Shown: positions 17,171-26,409, numbered from the stretch's first letter. The stretch: 64,000 bases of DNA from Streptomyces chrestomyceticus JCM 4735 (GCF_003865135.1 NZ_BHZC01000001.1:992001-1056000); one strand, 5' to 3'. The notes: a model not told the origin generated them from the letters alone. A program made the numbers and translations.

Positions 17171-20100
17171 TCAGGGGGACGTGCGGAGTTCGGCGGCGTG
17201 CAGTACCGCACGCGCTGTGTCGGCCGGCCGGGTGCGCGGGAAGTGGTGGCCGCCGGCCGTCAGGACGTACAGCTCGACGTGTTCGGCCAGCGGCCTCCAG
17301 TCCTGGTGGCGGTGCCGGAAGCGCGCGGTCCGCGGGTCGTCGGCGGCGACGACCGCGGTGACGGGTGTGGACAGCGGGGCGGCCAGGGCGTGGGTGAGGT
17401 GGTGGTGCGCCGGTTCGTCGTCGGCGTGCTCGTCGTGGCCGTCTCCGGGCCACCGCGCGCCGATGAACAGCCGCCGGGCCGCCGTACCGCGCTCCTCCAG
17501 TTGCCTGGCCGCCTCCACGGCGTACGCGGCCCCCGAAGCATGCCCCCACAGCAGCGGTCCGGTCAGGCCGAGGCGGACGATGCCGGCGACGATCTCCGCG
17601 GCGGCCTCGGCGACCTCGACGGGCCGTGCGGTCGTGTCCCGTCCGGGCAGCTCGACCGCGTAGACCGCCCGCCCGCTGTCGCGCAGCGCGTCGGCCAGCG
17701 GCTGGAAGGCCGCCGCGTCGGCGCCCGCCCAGGGAAAGCACACCAGGGCGCCGTCGTGCGCGCCGTCCGGTGCCGTCAGCGGCCGCAGCAGCGCCGCGCC
17801 CGGCTGCCGGGACCTGCCGTCGAGCACGTCCGCCAGGTCGGCGAGGACCGGGTGCCGGGTGACGTCCTTGAGGGAGACCGCGCGGTCCAGGAGGATCGCC
17901 AACTTCACCGCGGCCAGCGAGGTGCCGCCCCGGTCGAAGAAGTGGTCCCGGCGGCCGACCCGGTCCTGCGGGACGCCGAGCACCGTGGCCCACGCGGTGG
18001 CGAGCCGCCGCTCGGCCGGTGTCCGGGGCGCGAGGTGCCGGCCGTCCGCGTCGTCGAGTCCGGCGGCGAGGGCGGCGAGGGCCTTGCGGTCGGTCTTGCT
18101 GTTGGCGGTCAGCGGCAGCGGGCCGTCGTGCCGGTGGAAGGCCGACGGCACCATGTACGCGGGCAGCGACTGTGCCAGCCGGCTGCGCAGCAGGTCGGTC
18201 GCGAGGGGGCGCGGGCCGCGGTAGAAGGCCACCAGGCGTGCGCCCTGGCCTGCGCGTTCGGTGACGATCACGGCGCCGTCGCGGACACCGGGCACCCGCA
18301 GCAGGGCGTTCTCCACCTCGCCGGTCTCGATACGGAAGCCGCGGACCTTGACCTGGGCGTCGCGGCGCCCGAGGTAGTCCAGTTTTCCGTCGGGCCGCCA
18401 GCGCCCGAAGTCTCCGCCCTGGTAGAGGCGTTGACCGGGCCGGTGCGGGTCGGTGCCGAAGCAGACGCGGGTGCGTTCGGGGTCGTTGACGTAGCCGCGG
18501 CCGACGCAGACGCCGGAGAAGACGATCGCGCCGGGGGCGCCGAGCGGCACGGGTGCGAGGTGTTCGTCTACGACGTACACCCGTACGTTGGCGACGGGCG
18601 GGCCGAGCGGGACGCGTGCCCCGTCCGGTGCGCCGCGCATGACCTCGTGGTTGGTGTCGTCCGAGGTCTCGGTCAGCCCGTACGCGTTGACCAGGGCGGT
18701 GCCGGGCCGGGCGGCGAACCAGCGCTGGGCCAGCTCCGGCTTGAGCGCCTCACCGGTCGCGGACACGTACCGCAGGTCGGGCAGGGCGCGGGGGTGCTGC
18801 TCCAGGTAGGACAGGACGGCTTCCAGGTACGACGGTACGACCTGGAGGACGTTCACCCGGCCTTCGGTGATCCGGTCGACGAACCGGGGGACGTCGAGGA
18901 TCGCGTCCTGTTCGACCAGGAACGTCCGGCCGCCGACGAGGAGCGCCGCGATCAGTTGCCACAGCGAGATGTCGAAGCACCGGGGCGCGGTCTGGGCGAC
19001 CGTCCGCCCCGGCCCGATCTCCAGGTCGTCGATCTTCGCGAAGAGGTGGTTGAGCAGGCCCGCGTGCTCGCACATCGCGCCCTTGGGCTCGCCGGTGGAG
19101 CCGGAGGTGAAGTAGATGTAGGCGAGCTGTCCGGCGGTCACCGTGACACCCAGGCCGCCGTCGGCGTGCTCTTCCGCGTACGCCGTCCCGACGGTCAGGC
19201 ACCGCACCTCGGGCAGGTCCTTCAGAGCCTGGTCGAGGGTGGCGGTGCTGCCGTGCTCGGTCAGCACGAGGGCGCAGCCCGACCGGGCGAGGATCTTGGC
19301 GATGCGGTCGGCGGGGAAGTGCGGCTCGATCGGCAGGTAGACGCCGCCGGCTTTGAGGACGGCGAGGACGGCGGCCGTCCAGTCGAGGTTCCGCTCGGTG
19401 ACCACCGCGACGACTCCTTCGCGGCGCAGCCCGCGGGCCAGCAGCGCCCGGCCGAGCTGATTGGCGTGGGCGTTGAGCTGCGCGTACGTCCAACTACGGT
19501 CGCCCTGGACGGCCGCGACGGCGTCGGGGTGAGCGGCCGCCTGCTGTTCGAAGAGTTCGTGGGCGCGGCGGTCGGGCAGGTCCCTGCGGGGCCCCGCGAG
19601 CCCTTCGAGCTGATGGTGGAGCTCGTCGGCGGAGAGCAGGCTCTGCCGGGTGTGGTCGGCGTGCGGATCGGCGGCGATCAGCGCGAGCGCGGTGAGGTGG
19701 TAACCGGCGATCCTGGCGGCGCACTCCGTGTCGAGCGCGTCGGTGCGATGGCGCAGCCGCACGATGAGGCGGCCTCGGCACCGGACGATGCCGACCGACA
19801 GGACGACGTCCTCGGGGAGCCCGTCACCGGTGTCGTGCGGAGCGAAGACCACCTCGGACAGCAGCGGCTCCCGGTCCGGCAGGCCCGTCGGCTCGGGCCG
19901 GACGTCCTGGTGCGCCAGGAGCCGGGACTCGGCGCGTCGGGTGTGCAGCACCAGGGCCCGCCACGAACCGGGGGCGGCCGTCAGCCGACAGGGCAGCGCC
20001 CGCCCGCCCGCCGTCGCGGCGTACCCGGTCGTGACCTCCGGTTCACCGGTCAGCGCGGCGAGCACCTTGGCGTGTGCCGCCAGCAGTACGGTCCGGAGCG

Positions 20101-20281
20101 GCACCGCCAGTTCCTCCGCGACGCGCCCCAGCTCCGTGACGAGGCCGGCCGGGACGGCCGCCCGGTACTCGGCCAGTCCGGGTACGGGACGGTGGGCCCA
20201 CCGGGGAACGGCGGTGAAGCCGCCGCCGTCGAACACGCCGCGCCAGAACGCGCGGCCGGCTTCCTCCGCTGACTTCGCCAT
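17171..20281 (-). CDS. NRPS: half-condensation, adenylation, PCP and TE-like domain lacking its Ser nucleophile
   Basis: 1036 residues; ATG 20281 follows ggagga. Residues 1-235 resemble only the C-terminal half of a condensation domain (no HHxxxDG). Adenylation domain 240-735: YIYFTSGSTGEPKG (A3), NAYGLTET (A5), GDFGRW (A7), RGFRIETGEVE (A8), Lys729 (A10). Pocket residues read by eye are D437 I438 W441 Q480 V506 A508 A533 D541 D542 K729; the paired Asp near the end suits a basic side chain such as diaminopropionate. PCP Ser788 in RGGTSL. The thioesterase-like domain (840-1036) has LLWGHASGAAYA, so the nucleophile position of GxSxG is Ala915, although Asp981 and His1012/1013 remain. It is 16 bases downstream of its partner gene. 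Confidence 0.9.
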   Translation of the reverse strand: MAKSAEEAGRAFWRGVFDGGGFTAVPRWAHRPVPGLAEYRAAVPAGLVTELGRVAEELAVPLRTVLLAAHAKVLAALTGEPEVTTGYAATAGGRALPCRLTAAPGSWRALVLHTRRAESRLLAHQDVRPEPTGLPDREPLLSEVVFAPHDTGDGLPEDVVLSVGIVRCRGRLIVRLRHRTDALDTECAARIAGYHLTALALIAADPHADHTRQSLLSADELHHQLEGLAGPRRDLPDRRAHELFEQQAAAHPDAVAAVQGDRSWTYAQLNAHANQLGRALLARGLRREGVVAVVTERNLDWTAAVLAVLKAGGVYLPIEPHFPADRIAKILARSGCALVLTEHGSTATLDQALKDLPEVRCLTVGTAYAEEHADGGLGVTVTAGQLAYIYFTSGSTGEPKGAMCEHAGLLNHLFAKIDDLEIGPGRTVAQTAPRCFDISLWQLIAALLVGGRTFLVEQDAILDVPRFVDRITEGRVNVLQVVPSYLEAVLSYLEQHPRALPDLRYVSATGEALKPELAQRWFAARPGTALVNAYGLTETSDDTNHEVMRGAPDGARVPLGPPVANVRVYVVDEHLAPVPLGAPGAIVFSGVCVGRGYVNDPERTRVCFGTDPHRPGQRLYQGGDFGRWRPDGKLDYLGRRDAQVKVRGFRIETGEVENALLRVPGVRDGAVIVTERAGQGARLVAFYRGPRPLATDLLRSRLAQSLPAYMVPSAFHRHDGPLPLTANSKTDRKALAALAAGLDDADGRHLAPRTPAERRLATAWATVLGVPQDRVGRRDHFFDRGGTSLAAVKLAILLDRAVSLKDVTRHPVLADLADVLDGRSRQPGAALLRPLTAPDGAHDGALVCFPWAGADAAAFQPLADALRDSGRAVYAVELPGRDTTARPVEVAEAAAEIVAGIVRLGLTGPLLWGHASGAAYAVEAARQLEERGTAARRLFIGARWPGDGHDEHADDEPAHHHLTHALAAPLSTPVTAVVAADDPRTARFRHRHQDWRPLAEHVELYVLTAGGHHFPRTRPADTARAVLHAAELRTSP

Positions 20282-20297
20282 CGGTGTTCCTCCGCTC

Positions 20298-22994
20298 TCA
20301 GTCCGTGCGCTCGGGGTGGTGCGGGGCCTGTGAACCACTGCGCGGCGCGGGGACGGGCAGCTCCCCGGCCGGTAACTCCCGTGCGGGCATCTCCCGTGCG
20401 GGGTTTCCGCCCCACCGCGCGTCCCGGGGCACCTCCTCGCCCTTCATCAGGAAGGAGTCGGCCGCGAGCGCCGCGCCGTCGCCCACCGTGACCCCGTAGT
20501 GGACGAGGGCGCCGGTGCCGAGGGTGCAGCCGTCGCCGAGGACGGTGCGGTCGGACTTGAAGGTGCCGTCCTCCTGCGAGTGGCACTGGATGACGCTGCC
20601 CGCGTTGAGGGTGCAGTGGTCCCCGATCGTGACGAGGGAACGTTCGGGCATGGCGCAGCCGTCGTCGTACAGCCGCCGTCCGATCCGTACGCCGAGCGCC
20701 CGCCAGACCAGGCTCTTGAACGGGGTGCCGTTCAGGAAGCGCGACGGCATGGCGTGCAGCTTCCAGAAACGTTCGTGCCGCCAGAAGTACGGCGCGTAGA
20801 TCGAGCAGTACCGCGGCGTCATGCGCCGGAACCCGGTGGCGGCCCGCTCGGCGCACACCGAGGACGTGACGGAGAAGAGCAGCCCCAGCACGGAGGCCGC
20901 CGCGACCGCCGCGGCACCGAGCGCGTGGTACAGGTCGGCGGCGGCCCAGGCGAGCAGGGTGAGGACATACACCTGCGCCCACCGGACCAGCAGCAACAGG
21001 CCCATCGACCGGAGGTTGTAGGCATTCTTGGCGGCCAGGTGGCGGCGTAGCGCGTCGCCTTCGCGCAGGTGGTCGAAGGCGGCGTCGCGCTCGACGGAGC
21101 GCGGGATCTCGAAGCAGGGCGAGCCGAGGAGGCCCACGCCTTCCCGTACGGGCCCGTCGAGGGGGACCGCGACCTTCGTCGCGAGAAGGCAGTTGTCGCC
21201 GGTCCGGCCCCCGGGCGGGTAGCAGACGTGGTTGCCGAGGAAGTTGCGGGGTCCGATCGTGACACGGGAGAGGCGGAAGGAGGTCCGGGAGTACTCCGCG
21301 TTCATGAGGGACAGGCCGTCGGCGATCATCGTGCCGCTGCCGACCGAGCTGAGGTACGGGGACTCGTGCTTGACCTCCGTCCCGAAGTTGGACCCCGTCT
21401 GCTCGACGCGGGACAGGTCGTAGCCGAGGCGGCCGAGGTAGGTGACGACGTAGGAGCTGTCGCCGAAGAACCGCATGAAGAACTTGACGTTGGTCATCCG
21501 CGCGATCGTGCGGTGCAGCGAATAGTGCAGGCCGTACATCCGGTACGCCCGGCCCGGCTCGATGGCGAGGTGGAGCAGCCGGGGCACCGTGACCACCATG
21601 AGGAGTCCGGCGGCCAGCGCGCCGAAGAAGAGGGCGGCCGAGGCGGCCAGGGCCTCGCCGTAGAACGACCAGTCCCTGAAGGCGAGCGGTCCCGAGTCCA
21701 GGAGCGAGGCGAGGCGCGGCACCGCGGCCAGCAGTATGCTCACGCCGCCGATGGCCAGCGGCAGGTACACGAGCAGGACGCCCAGCAGTTGCAGGGTCCC
21801 GTAGGCCACCCGCGGAGTGCTGCGGAAGGCCCCGTCGTGCGTCCGGTGTCCGGCCTCCGTACGCTGCGCGGGCGAGCCGTGCCAGTGTTCCCCGGCGGGC
21901 ACGGCCTGGCCCGTGTGGAGGGCGGAGGCATGGCCGAGCCGGGCCCCGTCGCCCAGCGACGTACCGATGTCCAGCACCGTCGCCTCGCTGACCAGCACGT
22001 CCCGTCCGAGGACGACCGGGCCGGTCCGGATCACCCCCGCGTCGGCCCGGTAGCAGGTGAAGTACACGTCCTTGCGGACGACCGTGCCCGCGCCGACGGT
22101 CAGCAGATCGGTGCAGACGGGCACGTGCTTGGACAGGATCGTGACGTCCCGTCCGATCTTGGCGCCCAGTGCCCTGAGGTAGCCGGTGTAGAGCGGCGAG
22201 CCGGTGAAGAGGACCAGCGGACTCGTCTGCGCGAGCGTCCTGACGGCCCAGAACCGGAAGTACGCCAGGCTCCAGACGCGGAGCTCCCGCTGCGTCCACC
22301 GCCCGACGAGCACCCACTTGGCGAGGACCGGGAAGGCGCACAGCCCGAGGAACACCGCTGCTCCGAAGAGGACCGCGCGCACGTAGACACCGCCCGCGCC
22401 GGACGCGCCGGACATCCAGTCCCAGCCGCGGGCGGTGACGACGGCGGCGAGGAAGGAGTAGCCGAGGAACGTCAGGAGTTGCAGGGTGCCGCAGAGGATG
22501 TACGCGAGGGTGCCGACGGGGCGCGGAGGCGGCGGCCCGGAGGGGGCCGGGTCAGGGGGCGGGGGTGCGGCGGAGGCCGCGACCGGGGCCGGTGACTGTC
22601 CTGGCGCGGGGTCTGCGGTGTCCGCGGTGTCGATGAGGGCCGCCGCCAGAGCGGTGATCGTCGGGTACCGGTAGACGTCCCGCATCGACACCGACGGGAG
22701 AGCGGCGCGTTTCCTGACCCGGGCACAGAAGTGGGCCATGACCAGCGAGTCGGCGCCCAGGTCGGTGAAGAAGTGGGCGTCGGGCGCGACGTGGCCGACG
22801 TGCAGGACGTCCGCCAGTATCGCGGCGAGGACGGCGGCTGCTGCTTCGCACGGTTCGGCCGATGCGGAAGGTGCTGACGCTCCGGACGGTCCGGCTGATT
22901 CGGACGCTGTGGCTAATTCGGAAGGTGCGGCTGGTCCGGACGGTGCCGATGGTTCGGACGGTGCCGCTGGTGGCGCCTCGACGGATTTTCCCAC
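20298..22994 (-). CDS. PCP fused to Pls-type membrane terminal domain (poly-amino-acid synthetase C-terminal part)
   Basis: 898 residues from GTG 22994 (GTG 22997 equally possible; gaggagg at 23002-23008). A Pro/Ala/Ser-rich leader precedes a PCP (50-122, DLGADSL with Ser83). Then six membrane segments (about 161-188, 202-230, 396-424, 447-472, 662-686, 688-712) alternate with three soluble regions (265-378, 475-635, 765-868). These carry hexapeptide-like turns (TVGAGTVVRKDV, TIGDHCTLNAGSVIQCHSQ, TLGTGALVHYGVTVGDGAAL). This is the terminal region of epsilon-poly-lysine synthetase (Pls) and poly-diaminopropionate synthetase, known to catalyse iterative chain growth. Those are single proteins with their own A domain; here the A domain is on the next gene. 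First gene of the operon. Confidence 0.88.
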   Translation of the reverse strand: MGKSVEAPPAAPSEPSAPSGPAAPSELATASESAGPSGASAPSASAEPCEAAAAVLAAILADVLHVGHVAPDAHFFTDLGADSLVMAHFCARVRKRAALPSVSMRDVYRYPTITALAAALIDTADTADPAPGQSPAPVAASAAPPPPDPAPSGPPPPRPVGTLAYILCGTLQLLTFLGYSFLAAVVTARGWDWMSGASGAGGVYVRAVLFGAAVFLGLCAFPVLAKWVLVGRWTQRELRVWSLAYFRFWAVRTLAQTSPLVLFTGSPLYTGYLRALGAKIGRDVTILSKHVPVCTDLLTVGAGTVVRKDVYFTCYRADAGVIRTGPVVLGRDVLVSEATVLDIGTSLGDGARLGHASALHTGQAVPAGEHWHGSPAQRTEAGHRTHDGAFRSTPRVAYGTLQLLGVLLVYLPLAIGGVSILLAAVPRLASLLDSGPLAFRDWSFYGEALAASAALFFGALAAGLLMVVTVPRLLHLAIEPGRAYRMYGLHYSLHRTIARMTNVKFFMRFFGDSSYVVTYLGRLGYDLSRVEQTGSNFGTEVKHESPYLSSVGSGTMIADGLSLMNAEYSRTSFRLSRVTIGPRNFLGNHVCYPPGGRTGDNCLLATKVAVPLDGPVREGVGLLGSPCFEIPRSVERDAAFDHLREGDALRRHLAAKNAYNLRSMGLLLLVRWAQVYVLTLLAWAAADLYHALGAAAVAAASVLGLLFSVTSSVCAERAATGFRRMTPRYCSIYAPYFWRHERFWKLHAMPSRFLNGTPFKSLVWRALGVRIGRRLYDDGCAMPERSLVTIGDHCTLNAGSVIQCHSQEDGTFKSDRTVLGDGCTLGTGALVHYGVTVGDGAALAADSFLMKGEEVPRDARWGGNPAREMPARELPAGELPVPAPRSGSQAPHHPERTD

Positions 22995-23078
22995 CACGTG
23001 ACCTCCTCGGAGGAGCGGAGTCACGGGCCCGGCGGATCGGACCCCTCGCCGTTGGAGGCGTGAACGGCCGGGGAACAC

Positions 23079-23092
23079 CGTGAAAATTCACG
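23079..23092. promoter_or_regulatory. Inverted repeat CGTGAA-AA-TTCACG upstream of NRPS operon
   Basis: Perfect 6-bp arms around AA, in an A+T-richer patch 85-98 bases ahead of the Pls-type gene start. Candidate operator or activator site; the cognate protein is unknown. Confidence 0.45.
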
Positions 23093-23285
23093 TAACACCC
23101 GGGAAATGACCCCACGGTCCGGGCCGTGTGACGGAGGCCGTGCACCGTAGGGGCGGTACGCCCGCGGCCGCCGTACCGCCGCTCCCGCCCCTGGCTCACC
23201 GCCGGCGCCGCACAGCTCACCGGTCCCCCGCCGGCCCGTCGGCGCCCTGCACCCACCGCAGGTCAGACCCGTTACCGGCAGAAGA

Positions 23286-23299
23286 CGAAACCGGTTTCG
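23286..23299. promoter_or_regulatory. Perfect 14-bp palindrome CGAAACCGGTTTCG
   Basis: Sits about 55-95 bases upstream of the regulator's possible starts. A 14-bp perfect palindrome is unlikely by chance in this short region; candidate binding site of a dimeric regulator. Confidence 0.45.
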
Positions 23300-23353
23300 G
23301 TTGTTTCGCCGCCCGGCGTGAACCTATTCTCGCGAGCGGGGGGTGGCGCTTCG

Positions 23354-26119
23354 ATGCGCCGCTGGGTTGGAGCGTCGAAGATGGTGTCGGCCGGAGGACC
23401 GAGGGAACTGCCCGCGCCGCTGACGACCTTTGTCGGCCGGCGCCACGAAGCCGCCGGAGTCTGCGCGCGCCTGGAACGGAACCGGCTGGTCACCCTGACC
23501 GGGGCCGGCGGGGCGGGCAAGAGCCGGCTCGCCGTCGAGGTGGCCACGAGTCTCACGTCCCGCTACCGGGACGGGGCGCGTTTCGTGGAACTGGCCGGAC
23601 TGAGCGAGCCGTTGCTGGTGGCCCACGCCGTCGCGGCGGGGCTGGAGGTCCAGGAACAGGCGGGGAGAACGCTGCCGGACGTCCTGGTGGAGCGGCTGCG
23701 CGACAAGGTCATGCTGCTGGTGCTGGACTGCTGCGAACACCTCGTGGAAGCGGTCGCGCAGCTCGTTCTGCCGCTGCTCTCCGCCTGCCGGAACTTACGG
23801 GTCATGGCGACCAGCCGGGAACGACTCGGTATCCCCGGTGAGGCCCTCTGGCCGGTCACGGGGCTCGCCACGCCGCCCGCCCAGGCCGCCGGGGCCGATG
23901 TCCTGGAGTACGACGCGGTCCGGCTGTTCGTGGACCGGGCCACGGCGGTCGAGCCGGGCTTCGCGGTCACCGAGGCGAACGCGGCGGCGGTGGCGGAGAT
24001 CTGCCGGAAGCTGGACGGTCTGCCGCTGGCCATCGAACTGGCCGCGGCCCGGACGAACGCGCTCGACGCCGAGCAGCTCAGCAGGTGGCTCGACGACCGG
24101 TTCCGGCTCCTGGCCTGGGAGACCCGGGCCCCGCTGCGCCGCCACCGGACGCTGGACAGCGTCGTCGAGTGGAGCTACGACCTGCTCAGCGAGCCCGAAC
24201 GGAAACTGTTCGAACGGCTGTCGGTGTTCGCCGGTGCCTTCACCCTGGACGCCGTGGAGGCCGTCGCCACGGAGGAGGCCGGCCCCGCCTGCCCGGGCGA
24301 CCTGCTCCTGCGACTTGTCGACAAGTCGCTGGTGACGGTCGTCCCCGTGCACTCCCCCGCCCGCTACCGGCTGCTGAAGACGCTGCGCGCCTACGGGCTC
24401 GCCCGGCTGCGGCGGCGGGGCGAGCTGGGCCCGCTGTCCGCGCAGCACGCCGCGTACTTCCACGACCTCGCCGAGCAGGCGTGGGAACGGTTCCGCAGCC
24501 CGCACCAGGCGGTGTGGGTGGACCGGCTCAAGGCCGAGCACGACGATCTGCGTGCCGCCCTCGAATGGCTGCTGGCCTCCCACGACGTCGACGGCGCGGT
24601 CCGCCTGGCCGGCGCCCTCGCGTCCTTCTGGGACCTCCAGGGGCGCTACGCCGAGGGACGCGTCTGGCTCGAACGGGCACTGGGAGCCGACCGGAACGCC
24701 GCCGCCAAAGGCCGCGTACGGGCCCTGAACGGGCTGGGACTGCTCGCGGTGATCCAGGGGGACCCGGAGCGCGCCTGGCTCTCCTGCTCCGAGGCCGAGC
24801 GCCTGTCGCGGCGCGACGGCGACCTGCCGGGGCTGGTGTGCTCCCTGCAGTACCTCGGGTTCGGCGCGCTGCTGCTCGGGAACCCGGACGCCGCGGTGGA
24901 GACGCTGGGCGAATCGCTGACGGCCGCGCTGAAGACCGACGATCCGTGGCTGGTGGGCTGGTCGTACCTGTTCCTGGCCATGGTGGAGGTCACCCGGAGC
25001 GACTTCACGCAGGCCGGACACCACGGCCGGACGGCGTTCCGGCTGCTGTGCGAGTCCGGGGAACCGAAGAGCATCGCCTGGGCCGAACTCACCCTCGCCA
25101 CCGCTTCGTGGGGCCTGGGTGACGTGCGGGACGCCCGTGCCCGTACGGGAGAGGCGCTGCGTCTGTTCCACCGGCTCGACGCTCCGTGGGGCCTGGCCGA
25201 GGTCTTCCAGGTCACCGCCATGCTGGCCGTCTCCCACCACCACTACGAGCAGGCGGCCGCACTGTTCGGCGCGTCGGACACGGCCCGGAAGAAGTCCGGC
25301 GCCGCGCTGCTGTCGTTCCTCAAGGGCTGGCGGGCGGCCGGTATCGCCAAGGCCCGCAGGGAGCTGGGCGACCGGCGCTTCGAGGAGGCCCGCGACCACG
25401 GCCGGCAGTGGCCGCCGGCGACCGCCGTACTGGCCACCGCGGCGGAACTCGGCACGGACCCGCCGCCCCCCTCCCCCGCTCCGGCGGAACCGCGTGGCAC
25501 CGACGACGCGCCTGCGGCACCACCGCACCAGGCTTCGCTGCACAGGCGGGGGGACTACTGGGCGCTCGCCCACGACGGCCGCACCGTCCATCTCAAGCAC
25601 ACGGTGGGCCTGGGCTACCTGGCCCGGCTGCTCGCCGCGCCCGGCCGGGAGTTCCCGGCCCGCGAACTGGCCGCGGCCGACCGCGGTACGGCACGCGGCG
25701 GCCCGGCGACGCCGGACGGTCCGGTGTCCCCGGCGTCCGGCGACGCCGGGCCGGTCCTCGACGCCCGGGCGAAGGACGCCTATCGCCGGCGGCTGCGCGA
25801 ACTGGCCGAGGAACTGGACGAGGCGGAACGTTTCCACGACACCGGGCGGGCCGAACGGGCCCGGGTCGAACTCGACGCCGTGACCGAGCAACTGGCCGGC
25901 GCCGTCGGCCTGGGCGGCCGCGACCGCCGGGCCGCGTCCGACAGCGAACGGGCCCGGCTGAGCGTCACCAAGGCCCTGAAGGCGGCGGTGAAACGCATCT
26001 CCGTGCACGACCCCGTCCTCGGACAGCATCTGGAGCGCAGCGTCCGGACGGGGGCGTACTGCTCGTACGCGCCGGATCCCGCCACCCGGATCGGCTGGAA
26101 CGGCGGCCCACCTGGCTGA
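23354..26119 (+). CDS. AfsR/LuxR-like NB-ARC ATPase regulator with TPR region, contains a TTA codon
   Basis: 921 residues from ATG 23354 (after a gggggg-type site); ATG 23381 is an alternative. Begins PRELPAPLTTFVGRRHEA, then Walker A LTGAGGAGKSR, Walker B LLVLDCC, MATSRERL and DGLPLAIELAAARTNAL, the signature of AfsR/MalT-type STAND ATPases. TPR-like repeats fill 430-700, and the C-terminus carries the HLKHTVGLGYLARLLAAPGREF module found at the end of many actinobacterial ATPase regulators. No helix-turn-helix was found, so it may act through a partner. TTA at 23795-23797 (Leu148) implies dependence on the bldA tRNA, typical of pathway regulators. Divergent from the NRPS operon, hence its probable regulator. 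Confidence 0.82.
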   Translation: MRRWVGASKMVSAGGPRELPAPLTTFVGRRHEAAGVCARLERNRLVTLTGAGGAGKSRLAVEVATSLTSRYRDGARFVELAGLSEPLLVAHAVAAGLEVQEQAGRTLPDVLVERLRDKVMLLVLDCCEHLVEAVAQLVLPLLSACRNLRVMATSRERLGIPGEALWPVTGLATPPAQAAGADVLEYDAVRLFVDRATAVEPGFAVTEANAAAVAEICRKLDGLPLAIELAAARTNALDAEQLSRWLDDRFRLLAWETRAPLRRHRTLDSVVEWSYDLLSEPERKLFERLSVFAGAFTLDAVEAVATEEAGPACPGDLLLRLVDKSLVTVVPVHSPARYRLLKTLRAYGLARLRRRGELGPLSAQHAAYFHDLAEQAWERFRSPHQAVWVDRLKAEHDDLRAALEWLLASHDVDGAVRLAGALASFWDLQGRYAEGRVWLERALGADRNAAAKGRVRALNGLGLLAVIQGDPERAWLSCSEAERLSRRDGDLPGLVCSLQYLGFGALLLGNPDAAVETLGESLTAALKTDDPWLVGWSYLFLAMVEVTRSDFTQAGHHGRTAFRLLCESGEPKSIAWAELTLATASWGLGDVRDARARTGEALRLFHRLDAPWGLAEVFQVTAMLAVSHHHYEQAAALFGASDTARKKSGAALLSFLKGWRAAGIAKARRELGDRRFEEARDHGRQWPPATAVLATAAELGTDPPPPSPAPAEPRGTDDAPAAPPHQASLHRRGDYWALAHDGRTVHLKHTVGLGYLARLLAAPGREFPARELAAADRGTARGGPATPDGPVSPASGDAGPVLDARAKDAYRRRLRELAEELDEAERFHDTGRAERARVELDAVTEQLAGAVGLGGRDRRAASDSERARLSVTKALKAAVKRISVHDPVLGQHLERSVRTGAYCSYAPDPATRIGWNGGPPG

Positions 26120-26328
26120 AAGACGCGGCCCGGTCAGGGAACTGGTTCCTCCTGCCGGCCTCCTGGTGGGACAGCCGGCGCCGCGATGTGCTCCGGAGGA
26201 GCCTGCGGCGTTCCGCAACCGGAACGCCACGCTGTTTCCGGACATTCTCTGAATAACGGCGTGGCGATGTTGAGATGGGTGTACTCGGTCTGAGCGCGGG
26301 GTGCTGTGGTGCGGGTCGAGGAGCAGTC

Positions 26329-26409
26329 ATGTATTGCAGCCGGTGTGGTGCTCAGGTGATTCAGGGACCGGATGGCGGGTGGTCGTGCAACTGTGGAGCG
26401 TCCGGATGA
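26329..26409 (+). CDS. 26-residue CxxC...CxC zinc-ribbon microprotein
   Basis: MYCSRCGAQVIQGPDGGWSC followed by NCGASG. Four Cys in two pairs (CSRC and CNC) form a minimal zinc-ribbon. ATG is preceded by gaggag (26318-26323), and the TGA overlaps the ATG of the next gene in an ATGA, so the pair is translationally coupled. Such tiny genes are often missed by annotation. Function unknown; may be a metal-binding or protein-interaction peptide. Confidence 0.65.
   Translation: MYCSRCGAQVIQGPDGGWSCNCGASG

Larger units (their letters stand above)
22995..23353. promoter_or_regulatory. Divergent promoter region of the NRPS operon and its AfsR-like regulator
   Basis: About 360 bases with no supported gene. 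It contains the gaggagg ribosome site of the NRPS operon (23002-23008) and two symmetric elements listed separately (23079-23092 and 23286-23299). One lies closer to each gene, consistent with co-regulation of both transcription units. Confidence 0.6.

Noticed and set aside
16217..20272. 1351-codon plus-strand frame opposite the NRPS and oxygenase genes
   Set aside because: Antisense to clear NRPS and oxygenase motifs; composition is R/G/V-rich with no domain.
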